Origin: a virus
Direction: 5' to 3' (one strand)
DNA: 64,000 nt
IMG/VR virus record: IMGVR_UViG_3300044701_004608
Coordinates: 1-64,000 of that record
In this document: one piece after another, positions 48,116 to 55,659 of the stretch
Layout of the letters: each line of letters starts with the position of its first letter
Position numbering within the stretch: the first letter of the stretch is position 1
Position numbers and translations under genes: made by a program
The notes under the pieces: generated by a model
Databases searched by the model: none
What the model was told of the DNA's origin: nothing
The model's input: the letters and a program-made list of their open reading frames with translations, nothing else

Positions 48116-48556
48116 TCACTTAGCAAAAGTGATGGCGATCTTTTTAGGCTTCTTCTCCTCGGGAACCACATGCTCGAGTGCTACACTCAAGATACCATTC
48201 TTGACTGTGGCGGCACGCACTTCCACGTTGTCTGCCAGGGTGAATCTGCGAACGAAACTGCGAGCAGAAATACCACGATGCAGATACTCAGGAGTATCTT
48301 CCTGCTTGGCACGCTCACCGGCCACGGTCAGCACGCCATCTTTGAGCTCAACGTCGAGTTCTTCTTCGTTGAACCCAGCCACTGCTACTTCGACCACATA
48401 ATGTGCGTCGTCGAGCTTGACCACGTTATAAGGAGGATAGTTATCGCCTTTGCTGTTAGCGAAAGTGCGATTCAGTTCCTCAAACATACGGTCGAAGCCG
48501 ATAGCATGGCGGTGTAATGTAGGAAGATCAAAAGTGGAAAAAGTATATTGTGTCAT
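48116..48556 (-). CDS. Small heat-shock protein Hsp20/IbpA type
   Basis: 146 residues. YPPYNVVKLDDAHYVVEVAV then GFNEEELDVELKDGVLTVAG and HRGISARSFVRRFTLADNVE then VKNGILSVALEHVVPEEKKP form the alpha-crystallin domain; AKQEDTPEYL is the loop. ATP-independent holdase; found in many cyanophages, often for virion assembly. AAAGGAG SD; perfect TATAAATA at 48624-48631. Confidence 0.95.
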   Translation of the reverse strand: MTQYTFSTFDLPTLHRHAIGFDRMFEELNRTFANSKGDNYPPYNVVKLDDAHYVVEVAVAGFNEEELDVELKDGVLTVAGERAKQEDTPEYLHRGISARSFVRRFTLADNVEVRAATVKNGILSVALEHVVPEEKKPKKIAITFAK

Positions 48557-48594
48557 AATATTCTCCTTTATTAAGCAAGTATGACGTTAATGAA

Positions 48595-48631
48595 ATGTAG
48601 CCCGACCATCGGCGCTACATATGTATTTATA
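48595..48631 (-). promoter_or_regulatory. Late promoter TATAAATA and 5' leader hairpin of hsp20
   Basis: TATAAATA at 48624-48631 equals the T4 late consensus. The leader then folds as ATGTAGC/GCTACAT with inner CCGA/TCGG (48595-48620), about 40 nt before the ATG. Confidence 0.7.
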
Positions 48632-48656
48632 CAGTTTTATTTGGTGAATGTCAAGA

Positions 48657-49001
48657 CTATTGTAAGTCTTCGTTGGGATCATCGTCCAATTCTTCGCGGG
48701 CGAGATTCAACATGATTTGGTATTGTTCCCAGGCGTGTTGCACAGCAGGGTGTGTTTCACGGATGCGTTGGTCGGCACGGTGTTGATCCAAAATCTCGCG
48801 ATCTTCCAGCCAGCCACTGATTCCATCCCAGTTGGTGCCATCGAGTGTTATGGTATCTACTGTGTTTATGGTGTATGCGGGCTGTGCAGCGGCGTAATCG
48901 GAAATATCGATAGTGATATTGCTATCTGACAGATCGATGACGCAATCTGCGGATTCTGCGCCAGACTCGGCGGTGAAGATGAAGACGTCTTTATCGTCCA
49001 T
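48657..49001 (-). CDS. Conserved phage protein, 114 aa
   Basis: MDDKDVFIFTAESGAESADC start; acidic beta-rich half, then ETHPAVQHAWEQYQIMLNLA and an acidic tail. The WEQYQIML(A/N)LA block recurs in marine T4-type phages. ATG overlaps the rpsU-like stop (TGATG). Function unknown. Confidence 0.65.
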   Translation of the reverse strand: MDDKDVFIFTAESGAESADCVIDLSDSNITIDISDYAAAQPAYTINTVDTITLDGTNWDGISGWLEDREILDQHRADQRIRETHPAVQHAWEQYQIMLNLAREELDDDPNEDLQ

Positions 49002-49249
49002 CAATATAGACGTTTTGGTAGGCTTTCGTCGCGCAGTTTTTTCTGCCAGCGATTTTTCGCTGCCGCTTTCTTTTTCTTGCGGGTCACGTTGGGTTTCTCG
49101 TAAGTTTCACGATCACGGAGATCTTGTAGTTTTCCGCTTTCCATGATCTTCTTTTTGAATTTCCGGAGAGCTTTTTCCACATTACCATCTTGCCCCACGA
49201 AAACTGTGGAACCCATAAGCCTGCGATAAGGATCTTTGTTATATGACAT
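49001..49249 (-). CDS. rpsU: Ribosomal protein bS21-like
   Basis: 82 residues. STVFVGQDGNVEKALRKFKK (bS21 VxVxxxExxExAxRRFKR), SGKLQDLRDRETYEKP and NVTRKKKKAAAKNRWQKKLR. bS21 contacts the SD-antiSD region of 30S; phage versions could replace the host protein and shift initiation. CTAAATACTTATTGAT lies right before the ATG with no SD, so translation may itself be SD-independent. Confidence 0.9.
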   Translation of the reverse strand: MSYNKDPYRRLMGSTVFVGQDGNVEKALRKFKKKIMESGKLQDLRDRETYEKPNVTRKKKKAAAKNRWQKKLRDESLPKRLY

Positions 49250-49264
49250 ATCAATAAGTATTTA

Positions 49265-49273
49265 GCAAAATAA
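49265..49273 (-). promoter_or_regulatory. Late-promoter-like CTAAATA next to rpsU start
   Basis: CTAAATAC followed by about 9 nt and the ATG at 49249. Confidence 0.45.
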
Positions 49274-49300
49274 TATAGTACTATTTAGATTTTCGCAAGA

Positions 49301-49690
49301 CTATTCGGACAAATCAATCTTTTGCTGATTCTGTATATAAAGTAAAAAATATTCTTGTGCCGATTTGATGTGCTTGGCGGTTGATAGGAATCTTTTTGGG
49401 CCATAATGATAGGCTTTTTGGTGTTCAACTAAACGGTCTTTGATGGGAGAAATCTTTGAGGGTTCAGTATTGATCAACACCGTATCTACTAAATTAAACA
49501 CAGTTTCCAACCATTTAAGATCGTCAAAGATATCAGCATAGAGATAGACATCAAAGTCTGTTCCGGCAGTTTTACATATCATGCCTAAGTCTAATACAGT
49601 TTTTTGATTGGGGTCAATAACCAATACTGAATGGTTTTGTCTTTGTTCTAATTCGAGTATGTCTGGGGGGCTGATAAAGTTACTATGCAT
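49301..49690 (-). CDS. Hypothetical protein, 129 aa
   Basis: MHSNFISPPDILELEQRQNH then SVLVIDPNQKTVLDLGMICK, a Rossmann-like alternation, and SAQEYFLLYIQNQQK. Similar proteins pair with the membrane coiled-coil gene in marine T4-type phages. Overlaps it by 8 nt. Function unknown. Confidence 0.6.
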   Translation of the reverse strand: MHSNFISPPDILELEQRQNHSVLVIDPNQKTVLDLGMICKTAGTDFDVYLYADIFDDLKWLETVFNLVDTVLINTEPSKISPIKDRLVEHQKAYHYGPKRFLSTAKHIKSAQEYFLLYIQNQQKIDLSE

Positions 49691-51356
49691 TTTTTCCCGA
49701 AATTTTTAGATATTCATCAACTTGTGCTCGTTCGATATCATTAAGATCATCGCGGTCGTATTCACCGGATTTAATGCGTTCAACGAGATGCAGTATATAT
49801 TGTTCGTTATAGGCATAAGAATCTGTGGATTTTTTATCAACCTCTATCCACTTAGTGCCGTTCCATTTGAAGAGTTTGCTTGGCAAGTAATCTACTCGAA
49901 GATAGAGATCTCCTTTGTTGGGATCGCTAGGGAAGCCGCTACCGAAACTGACCTCACCGCCGGACAGTGGCACATCATTGACATCAGCTACCAACGAAAA
50001 CTCTTCTTCGAGATTTTTTGGCATCGTTGTTAGCTGTGATTTTTGTTTAAATTGGTTGAGTTCATTGATGGCTTGTTCAGCGGCTATCAAGGCTTCTTCC
50101 ATTTGCACATGCAAATCATTTTGTTGCTGTCTTAGGTCTTCAATCTCTTTGTTTTTCTTTTCGATCTCAACCGAGAGCACCGAATTGCGCTCAGTAATTT
50201 CAAAATTTTCTTTCTTTCTTTGATCTGCTATCTCTATAAAAGACGTGAGTTCAGTATCAATAGTCCTGATCGCTGTTTCAAATTCTTGGATCTCAGAGTT
50301 TAATTTTTCTATATGTTGAGTCTGCTGGCGTATAGTTTCTTCGTAGGCGATCTGTTGTTGTTCGATTTCTTGTATGGATCGTGCCTGATCAATTATAAGA
50401 TCAACATCGATTTCGGGTTCGATCTGTTGTGCTAGTTCGTTAGCACGATCAAGGTCGGACAGATCTTCATTCGCCACTGGTGCTTGCGCCAGTTCGTTAC
50501 CCTCCTCTTTCTCGATCTCTTTTTTCCTCATCACTTCTCGATGATGGTCTTCGGTTTCAAAGTTTATTCCTTTAGCCCATTCGATCTGTTTGCTACCGGC
50601 AAGGATCAGCACGATAGCCAGTGGGTCGAACACTAGAACGATGAGTATGATCACCCAGCGCACGGCTTTTTCTAGTGTATTGGTATCAGGATTGTCACCA
50701 TAGATCAGTGCGGCCACATATTTCACAGGACCCACTTCGGCTTCGATCTTGCGAAGATCTTTGGCTATAGGTGCTTTCTGTTCTTGTAACTTTACGATAT
50801 TGGCCTGGGCCTGTTCGACTTGCTTGGTTAGTGCGGCACGATCTCGGGCCTGCTGTCTGCGGATCTGTAATGAGCGTTCAGCCGCACTATTAAGTTTAGT
50901 GGAACCATCTTTTAATTTAACTTCTTGATCCCCACTGGCGATGACACCATTGACGGCGGCGTCCATCTGTTTGATGACTGCTTGTGCGTTGGCGATATTA
51001 TCACGCTCGATCTTGATCTTCTCATCGATGAGTGCTACCTGCGCGGCCACATCACCGGTGGGTACAGTCTGATCGAGGTGTGCCTTGGAAAGGAACCCAA
51101 AGATGCCCATGCTGGTGAGTAACATCAAGAAAGCCAGGGCAGGCACTAGATAACATTTATATGTCCAGGTAGCTCGACCCCAGTTGCGATGCAACCATAC
51201 AGCAGTCATGAGCTTGCCGGCCTCGAGCGCACCGCCCATGATCACGATGGGCCAGAAAGCCGCCGCGAATATGGCTGTGAGACCTAATATGGAGTAATAG
51301 GCAGCGACCACAGAAATCACTATGGCCACTGCCAGAGTCGCTATACCTAAAAACAT
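49683..51356 (-). CDS. Membrane protein with long coiled coil, 557 aa
   Basis: Three N-terminal TM helices (about 1-95, with GGALEAGKLMTAVWLHRNWG), a coiled coil, another TM (about 232-252), a long coiled coil (about 300-450) and a C-terminal LYLRVDYLPSKLFKWNGTKW domain. TTAAATACATAATC precedes the ATG without SD. Conserved in T4-type marine phages; possibly acts on the host inner membrane late in infection. Not assigned. Confidence 0.65.
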   Translation of the reverse strand: MFLGIATLAVAIVISVVAAYYSILGLTAIFAAAFWPIVIMGGALEAGKLMTAVWLHRNWGRATWTYKCYLVPALAFLMLLTSMGIFGFLSKAHLDQTVPTGDVAAQVALIDEKIKIERDNIANAQAVIKQMDAAVNGVIASGDQEVKLKDGSTKLNSAAERSLQIRRQQARDRAALTKQVEQAQANIVKLQEQKAPIAKDLRKIEAEVGPVKYVAALIYGDNPDTNTLEKAVRWVIILIVLVFDPLAIVLILAGSKQIEWAKGINFETEDHHREVMRKKEIEKEEGNELAQAPVANEDLSDLDRANELAQQIEPEIDVDLIIDQARSIQEIEQQQIAYEETIRQQTQHIEKLNSEIQEFETAIRTIDTELTSFIEIADQRKKENFEITERNSVLSVEIEKKNKEIEDLRQQQNDLHVQMEEALIAAEQAINELNQFKQKSQLTTMPKNLEEEFSLVADVNDVPLSGGEVSFGSGFPSDPNKGDLYLRVDYLPSKLFKWNGTKWIEVDKKSTDSYAYNEQYILHLVERIKSGEYDRDDLNDIERAQVDEYLKISGKNA

Positions 51357-51360
51357 GATT

Positions 51361-51370
51361 ATGTATTTAA
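51361..51370 (-). promoter_or_regulatory. Late-promoter-like TTAAATA next to start of 51356 gene
   Basis: TTAAATAC then 6-7 nt and ATG; no SD. Confidence 0.45.
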
Positions 51371-51415
51371 CCCTAGAGTTGTTAAAAAATATAGTAGCAG
51401 AAACTCAGAGATAAA

Positions 51416-51625
51416 TCAACCGAGAATAGTAGGTTTCCACGCCAAACACCAGTATTCTGGACGTACTGGTGCGAACCAGCGACGGCACTGCCCAGAATCG
51501 AAATAGCCGCAATTACCACAGGCTTGGCTTCCCGGTGTTACACCGGGCACACCCGAAAGCTGATATTCGGGCGGCAGCTTTGGGCATATAGGTGTGCCAT
51601 CGGGATACAGCCTCTGGTCACTCAC
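51416..51625 (-). CDS. Small Cys-rich protein, 69 aa
   Basis: QACGNCGYFDSGQCRRWFAP and YWCLAWKP: CxxC, C and C in order, resembling HiPIP-type [4Fe-4S] or zinc-binding small proteins (CxxCxYFxxxxCxxWxxxVxxxxWCxxW). It overlaps the neighbour by 8 nt. Role unknown. Confidence 0.6.
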   Translation of the reverse strand: MSDQRLYPDGTPICPKLPPEYQLSGVPGVTPGSQACGNCGYFDSGQCRRWFAPVRPEYWCLAWKPTILG

Positions 51626-52400
51626 TGGACGCCTCCGTGAAACGATCTGGGAACTGCAGGACTATGCCTTTGGCGAATATGTCCGAAAACGCTGGCGTGC
51701 CATCATACTGTCCGGCCAGGATGATACGGTGCGCTGTGTCCACCGCTTCGATATCGGCAGGCCAGTTTTTGCTGACGCGGGCACGACATTGTTCGATCCA
51801 GGCCTGGAGCACTTTGCCAAAGATGGCCTTGACCACATCGGCGGGCCAGTGCTGGGGGTTGGCTTTTTGTGCGAAGTTGGCGAAATCGTCGAGTTCGGCA
51901 TCGACTTTCTTGACTAAGGCATCGATGTTGCCGCCTTTCTTGAGCGTCTGCACGATCTCTAGTACTGTGAGTACAAACGATCTCATGTATTGTGCCAACT
52001 GTTTGCTGGCTACTAATCCATAGTAGGGGCGAACCGAGTCACCGATCTCGTCGATGTTTTGGAACAGTTGCTCTTCGACCACGGCCAAGTCTTCGCCGTT
52101 GTGCAAGGCGCTGGTGATGTAGTTGCGCAGTCTCCACAGGTATCTAGCCCAGATGGTGCGCTGGTCCATGCGCCAAGTCACAGCGGGTTCTGTGTTGAAC
52201 ACCGATATCGTGCCGGGCACATACATGGCTGTTTCTGTGACCACTACGCCGTTGCCGTTGGGGTTACCGTTGCCGTTGGTGTAGCCGTTGCCGTTAGTGT
52301 AGCCGTTGCCGTTGAGTTTGACGCCGTTGATGGCTTCCAGGGCCAAGGGATGATCAAAGTGTTCTTCTTTGATGGTGTGTGTTATGAGTTTGTAAACCAT
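51618..52400 (-). CDS. Hypothetical protein with NGNG repeat, 260 aa
   Basis: N-terminal region followed by about five Asn-Gly repeats (residues about 30-50), then a helical domain ending FAKGIVLQFPDRF. The C-terminal half is paralogous to 56341-56955 (FASGIVQQSPDRF, both starting MVYK). The DNA repeat covers about 52250-52320. Neighbours suggest virion association. Confidence 0.6.
   Translation of the reverse strand: MVYKLITHTIKEEHFDHPLALEAINGVKLNGNGYTNGNGYTNGNGNPNGNGVVVTETAMYVPGTISVFNTEPAVTWRMDQRTIWARYLWRLRNYITSALHNGEDLAVVEEQLFQNIDEIGDSVRPYYGLVASKQLAQYMRSFVLTVLEIVQTLKKGGNIDALVKKVDAELDDFANFAQKANPQHWPADVVKAIFGKVLQAWIEQCRARVSKNWPADIEAVDTAHRIILAGQYDGTPAFSDIFAKGIVLQFPDRFTEASSE
52250..52320 (-). 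repeat. Tandem Asn-Gly-coding repeat
   Basis: Repeated CCGTTGCCGTT(G/A) units of 12-18 nt encoding NGNG with Tyr-Thr insertions. A slippage-prone site that could vary in copy number. Confidence 0.65.
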
Positions 52401-52415
52401 TTTAAATCTCCTTTG

Positions 52416-52937
52416 TTAAGATTGTTGTACATTGGCGATGACCCACCATGCGCCGTTTTGTCCCAGCAGAGTCACTGACTCATAGGGTTGTTGCAATTCA
52501 AGTTCTTGATCTCTGCCTTCGAGATCGTTGCCACCTTGTGGGATGATCTTGGTCTTGTAGCCGCCGGGGCCACGCTGGTCCTTGATGATCAGGATCCTAC
52601 AGATGGCACCTATCACTGGCAGTTTGATATCCACTGTCTTGCCCACGGATGGTTTGACGACTCCGATGTAGTAGTCATCGCTTTGTACCGTGTAGTCGGC
52701 GTTGACATAGCGTGTGACGCAGTTGTGATTACCCCCGCCACCGTTGGCGCTCAATGTACCATCGGCGGCCACTGTGAGACCTGTGCCGACCTTGACCACG
52801 CCCAGATCAGTGGTGGTGGCGATGTCAGCATCGATTTCAAAGTCCACGTTGCCAGCAGGCGCTGTAGGATCCGGAGGTATGCTTTGTTTCAAGGCTCGCC
52901 CTGCTCGCACTGCGGTGGGTGCGCGGAAGTAACTCAT
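52416..52937 (-). CDS. Small virion-like beta protein, copy 1, 173 aa
   Basis: DLGVVKVGTGLTVAADGTLS, then YTVQSDDYYIGVVKPSVGKT, CRILIIKDQRG and YESVTLLGQNGAWWVI. The last part equals the beta-domain of 52947 and 53906. Such domains are typical of fibre or appendage tips. Starts MSYFRAP; 9 nt after the next upstream gene. Confidence 0.65.
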   Translation of the reverse strand: MSYFRAPTAVRAGRALKQSIPPDPTAPAGNVDFEIDADIATTTDLGVVKVGTGLTVAADGTLSANGGGGNHNCVTRYVNADYTVQSDDYYIGVVKPSVGKTVDIKLPVIGAICRILIIKDQRGPGGYKTKIIPQGGNDLEGRDQELELQQPYESVTLLGQNGAWWVIANVQQS

Positions 52938-52946
52938 GATCGCTCC

Positions 52947-53339
52947 TTAGACCACGTGCCATTCCGTGCCACGGAAGATGAAACTCACTGATCCGTAAGT
53001 CACGGTGTTGACGAAAGTGGCAGATCCATCGATGGTCTCGCCGCCAGTACCTTGGATGGTGATGTTGCCGGATCCTGGGCCCAGTTCGTCTTTGATGATG
53101 AACATCTTGCCATCGGTGCCAGTGGGCAGCGTGATGGTAGTGGCCACAGCCGAGTTCACTCCGATGTAGTAGTCATCGTTGGTGGCCGCGTAGTCCACTG
53201 TGACCACTGTAGTATTGTAGATGGGATTGCTGGGCGAGCCGCCTGTGACAGAGATCACGCCCCCGGTGATGGTTATTCCTGTGCCGGCCTGTACTAGGCC
53301 GAAATCTGTGGTTGATGCTAAAGGTACTTTGTATGACAT
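52947..53339 (-). CDS. Small virion-like beta protein, copy 2, 130 aa
   Basis: DFGLVQAGTGITITGGVISV then VDYAATNDDYYIGVNSAVAT, KMFIIKDELGPGSGNITIQG and YGSVSFIFRGTEWHVV. Paralogue of 52416 and 53906. AAAGGAAAAC upstream. Confidence 0.7.
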   Translation of the reverse strand: MSYKVPLASTTDFGLVQAGTGITITGGVISVTGGSPSNPIYNTTVVTVDYAATNDDYYIGVNSAVATTITLPTGTDGKMFIIKDELGPGSGNITIQGTGGETIDGSATFVNTVTYGSVSFIFRGTEWHVV

Positions 53340-53351
53340 GGTGTTTTCCTT

Positions 53352-53906
53352 TTATAGTTGTATGATGGTGCATCTCACGCTGGGTGTCGCTGGTCGGATG
53401 GGCCCAACTTGTGCAGGTGTAGTCAACAATCGCATGTTGACATCAGTGCTTTGCCAAGCGACCTGTATGTTGTCGCCGGCGTTTAACGCCACGGTGAAAT
53501 TCCACGACGCCACCAACACTCCCACGGTGCCTTCCACTGACACCTGAGAGTTGGTATTGGGATAGGCTGTGCCATTGCGTATCAGCCATAGGTCTGCGAG
53601 ATCCGTCCCAGCGTCGGTCTTGTCGATCTGTATCACGAACTGGAAGTTGTAGTTGGCATCCTTGCTCACAGTGATCTGGGAGCCACCCACCAATGTGATG
53701 CCCACGTTGATGGCAGAGTTGTCAAATGTGATGATGTTGACAGCGTTGGCCACTGGGTTGGTCTGTGTCTGTGTGCTGAAAAAGTAGGCTTGATCCAGCA
53801 AGGCCACCGGCACCACGCTGATCACCCCATCAGTGACAGACAGTCCGGAGCCGGACTGTACCACTCCATAGTCACCGGCGGTGCTGATGGGCTGCTTGTA
53901 GGTCAT
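53352..53906 (-). CDS. Small virion-like beta protein, divergent, 184 aa
   Basis: DYGVVQSGSGLSVTDGVISV gives the same N-terminal block as copies 1-2, but the C-terminal part differs: a jelly-roll-like domain (C1q/TNF-like: FDNSAINVGITLVGGSQITV, NYNFQFVIQIDKTDAG, VEGTVGVLVASWNFTVALNA, GDNIQVAWQS). ATG overlaps the 53906 stop (TAATG). Domain swap on a shared N-terminus. Confidence 0.65.
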   Translation of the reverse strand: MTYKQPISTAGDYGVVQSGSGLSVTDGVISVVPVALLDQAYFFSTQTQTNPVANAVNIITFDNSAINVGITLVGGSQITVSKDANYNFQFVIQIDKTDAGTDLADLWLIRNGTAYPNTNSQVSVEGTVGVLVASWNFTVALNAGDNIQVAWQSTDVNMRLLTTPAQVGPIRPATPSVRCTIIQL

Positions 53907-54340
53907 TACACCACGTTCCATTCCGTGCCGTTGAACACCAGGGTTATGCTGGCATAGTCGGTGTTGAGCACATAAGTGGCAGCACCATCTATGGTGTTGC
54001 CGTTGCCGGACACTGTTATGTTGTTGGTGTTGGCGTCACCGTCGATGTCCTTGATGATCAAGACCTGTCCCACGATGGGACTGGCTGGCAGCACCACAGT
54101 AGCTGGTGCCGCTATGTTCACGCCCAGATAGTAGTCTCCGGGTTGCACGGCGTAGGGCGTGGAATTCACTATCGTGACATTGACCGGGCTGGGACTGCCA
54201 GTGAATGTGCCTAGATTGATGAAGTCATTTCCCCAGCCACCAATGCTGTTGTTGAGTTGTGACACTGGCGCAGGGCGTGCTACGGGTAAGAGACCCGGGC
54301 GGCGTGGGCGGAATATTATCGGGCTGTAGTACTGGAACAT
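53906..54340 (-). CDS. Small virion-like beta protein, copy 3, 144 aa
   Basis: Arg/Pro N-terminus, then PYAVQPGDYYLGVNIAAPAT, QVLIIKDIDGDANTNNITVS, GNTIDGAATYVLNTDYASIT and FNGTEWNVV. Shares the C-terminal domain with 52947 but lacks its N-terminal block. Confidence 0.65.
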   Translation of the reverse strand: MFQYYSPIIFRPRRPGLLPVARPAPVSQLNNSIGGWGNDFINLGTFTGSPSPVNVTIVNSTPYAVQPGDYYLGVNIAAPATVVLPASPIVGQVLIIKDIDGDANTNNITVSGNGNTIDGAATYVLNTDYASITLVFNGTEWNVV

Positions 54341-54730
54341 TTATTTTTCCTTGTTTTCGTCAATGATGTCTTGTGCGGTCAACACCTGTTTGACCTTGTT
54401 GATTTTTTTGGTCACTTCGTCCAAATTGGAGAATAGTGGGCCGGCCGCGGGTGCTTGTTCCACTGGTTCTTCAACTTCTGATTCTTTGTCGTCAACGACG
54501 AACTTGAGAAGTTGTTCGGCCCGCTCTAAAATCTGTGCTTCTGTGGGATAAGGTGCGAATGGTGGATATGGCAAGCGTTCCCGGCGAGTTTTCCACACCA
54601 GATCAGCATCTGCCAACCACTTGTTGTGATCTTCGGCGCGCTTGTTGATGTATTCTTCGTTGAGGAGGGTGCGCGCCATCCTCAAGACCTCCATCCTATG
54701 TTTGGCTAGTTCAATGTCCTTGTCTATCAT
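54341..54730 (-). CDS. Conserved phage protein, 129 aa
   Basis: ATG at 54730 overlaps the upstream stop (ATGA). IELAKHRMEVLRMARTLLNE ... YPTEAQILERAEQLLKFV is paralogous to 11949-12176; a Glu/Pro-rich linker and KINKVKQVLTAQDI follow. Unknown. Confidence 0.65.
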   Translation of the reverse strand: MIDKDIELAKHRMEVLRMARTLLNEEYINKRAEDHNKWLADADLVWKTRRERLPYPPFAPYPTEAQILERAEQLLKFVVDDKESEVEEPVEQAPAAGPLFSNLDEVTKKINKVKQVLTAQDIIDENKEK

Positions 54731-54930
54731 TGTTGTCCCCAATCACTGCGGTTCCATAATCTTTCATGTATGATATAACTGATAGAGTTGATCACCAGTG
54801 TGGCAGCTCCTATCGATAGTCCTTTCCAGGGATCTCCAGTCACTACCCAACCCACTGTGCTGTTAGTGATCATCATCCAGATCCTCCAGGTCAGAGTTTT
54901 GACTGCTGTGCGTGTCAGTGTGTCTGTCAT
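54727..54930 (-). CDS. DUF2061-like membrane protein, 67 aa
   Basis: RTAVKTLTWRIWMMITNSTV then GWVVTGDPWKGLSIGAATLV and YIIHERLWNRSDWG match the DUF2061 pattern (KTxTWR ... TGxxxxAxxIG ... HERxWNRxxWG). Two TM helices. Overlaps both neighbours by 4 nt. Role unknown. Confidence 0.8.
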   Translation of the reverse strand: MTDTLTRTAVKTLTWRIWMMITNSTVGWVVTGDPWKGLSIGAATLVINSISYIIHERLWNRSDWGQQ

Positions 54931-55178
54931 TGCCAGCGATCTAGCACGATAATCAGCACAGAGATCAAGGCTGTGGCTATTGAAACTGCTGTACCCACTA
55001 CCTTGATCGTCTCTTGTCGATGGTGGTCACGATATTCTTTGAGCCGGGCCAGATCGTGTTCGGCCTCATCTATTCGTTTCTCGAGTGCCTGGTATCGTTC
55101 ATGGCACAATTCTACATGTGCCTCAAGGTTGTCGCGCTCGATGCCGAGATACTTTTTGGCTGTGACCACAAAACTCAT
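54927..55178 (-). CDS. Coiled-coil protein with C-terminal TM, 83 aa
   Basis: MSFVVTAKKYLGIERDNLEA, a helix HERYQALEKRIDEAEHDLAR and a TM near the end (VGTAVSIATALISVLIIVLD). Similar to small tail-anchored phage proteins. Unknown. Confidence 0.6.
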   Translation of the reverse strand: MSFVVTAKKYLGIERDNLEAHVELCHERYQALEKRIDEAEHDLARLKEYRDHHRQETIKVVGTAVSIATALISVLIIVLDRWQ

Positions 55179-55182
55179 TGTG

Positions 55183-55443
55183 TTAACCCACTACAGTTGG
55201 TGTAGAAGTCTGCGCAACGGTATCCATGTCGCCGGTGTTTATCAAACGCTGACCTGACACTGCACTACGGTTGTAGTTGCCTACAAATGTGTTGTTGGCA
55301 CTTTGTACCGCGCCTACCCCAGGATAACCGTATCCCACACCGTATCCGCCAAATCCATAATTTGGCCATCCCCAGCCGCCCCATGGGTAACGACGGTGAG
55401 CAAAGCTACCGTAGAAGGGGTGGTGATGATATAAACTAAACAT
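55183..55443 (-). CDS. Gly/Tyr-rich protein with QTSTPT tail, 86 aa
   Basis: MFSLYHHHPFYGSFAHRRYP then Gly/Tyr/Trp-rich (GGWGWPNYGFGGYGVGYGYP) and a tail GQRLINTGDMDTVAQTSTPT, which matches the tail of 55660-56223. Low complexity; probably structural or surface-associated. Confidence 0.6.
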   Translation of the reverse strand: MFSLYHHHPFYGSFAHRRYPWGGWGWPNYGFGGYGVGYGYPGVGAVQSANNTFVGNYNRSAVSGQRLINTGDMDTVAQTSTPTVVG

Positions 55444-55462
55444 ATTCAATCTCCTTGTTAAA

Positions 55463-55489
55463 AGACGAGCAGGGATCACCCGCTCGTCT
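55463..55489 (-). terminator. Hairpin terminator
   Basis: AGACGAGC/GCTCGTCT with 11-nt loop then TTTTAA on the minus strand; ends 55498-55644. Confidence 0.75.
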
Positions 55490-55497
55490 ACTCTCAA

Positions 55498-55644
55498 TTA
55501 CCAGTAATAGGGACCGTAACCCCCACCGTAGTAGGGATAACCGTATCCATATCCCCAATATGGGTAGGCTAAGCCCCCATAGTAAGGATAACCAATACCG
55601 GCTGCCAGGTAAGGCCTGGCGTAACCCCAGGGCCTATAGAACAT
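55498..55644 (-). CDS. Gly/Tyr/Pro-rich micro-protein, 48 aa
   Basis: MFYRPWGYARPYLAAGIGYP then YYGGLAYPYWGYGYG and YPYYGGGYGPYYW. About one third Tyr, one quarter Gly. GGAAGAGACC upstream. Resembles adhesive or phase-separating low-complexity peptides; role unknown. Confidence 0.55.
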   Translation of the reverse strand: MFYRPWGYARPYLAAGIGYPYYGGLAYPYWGYGYGYPYYGGGYGPYYW

Positions 55645-55659
55645 GGTCTCTTCCTCCGA

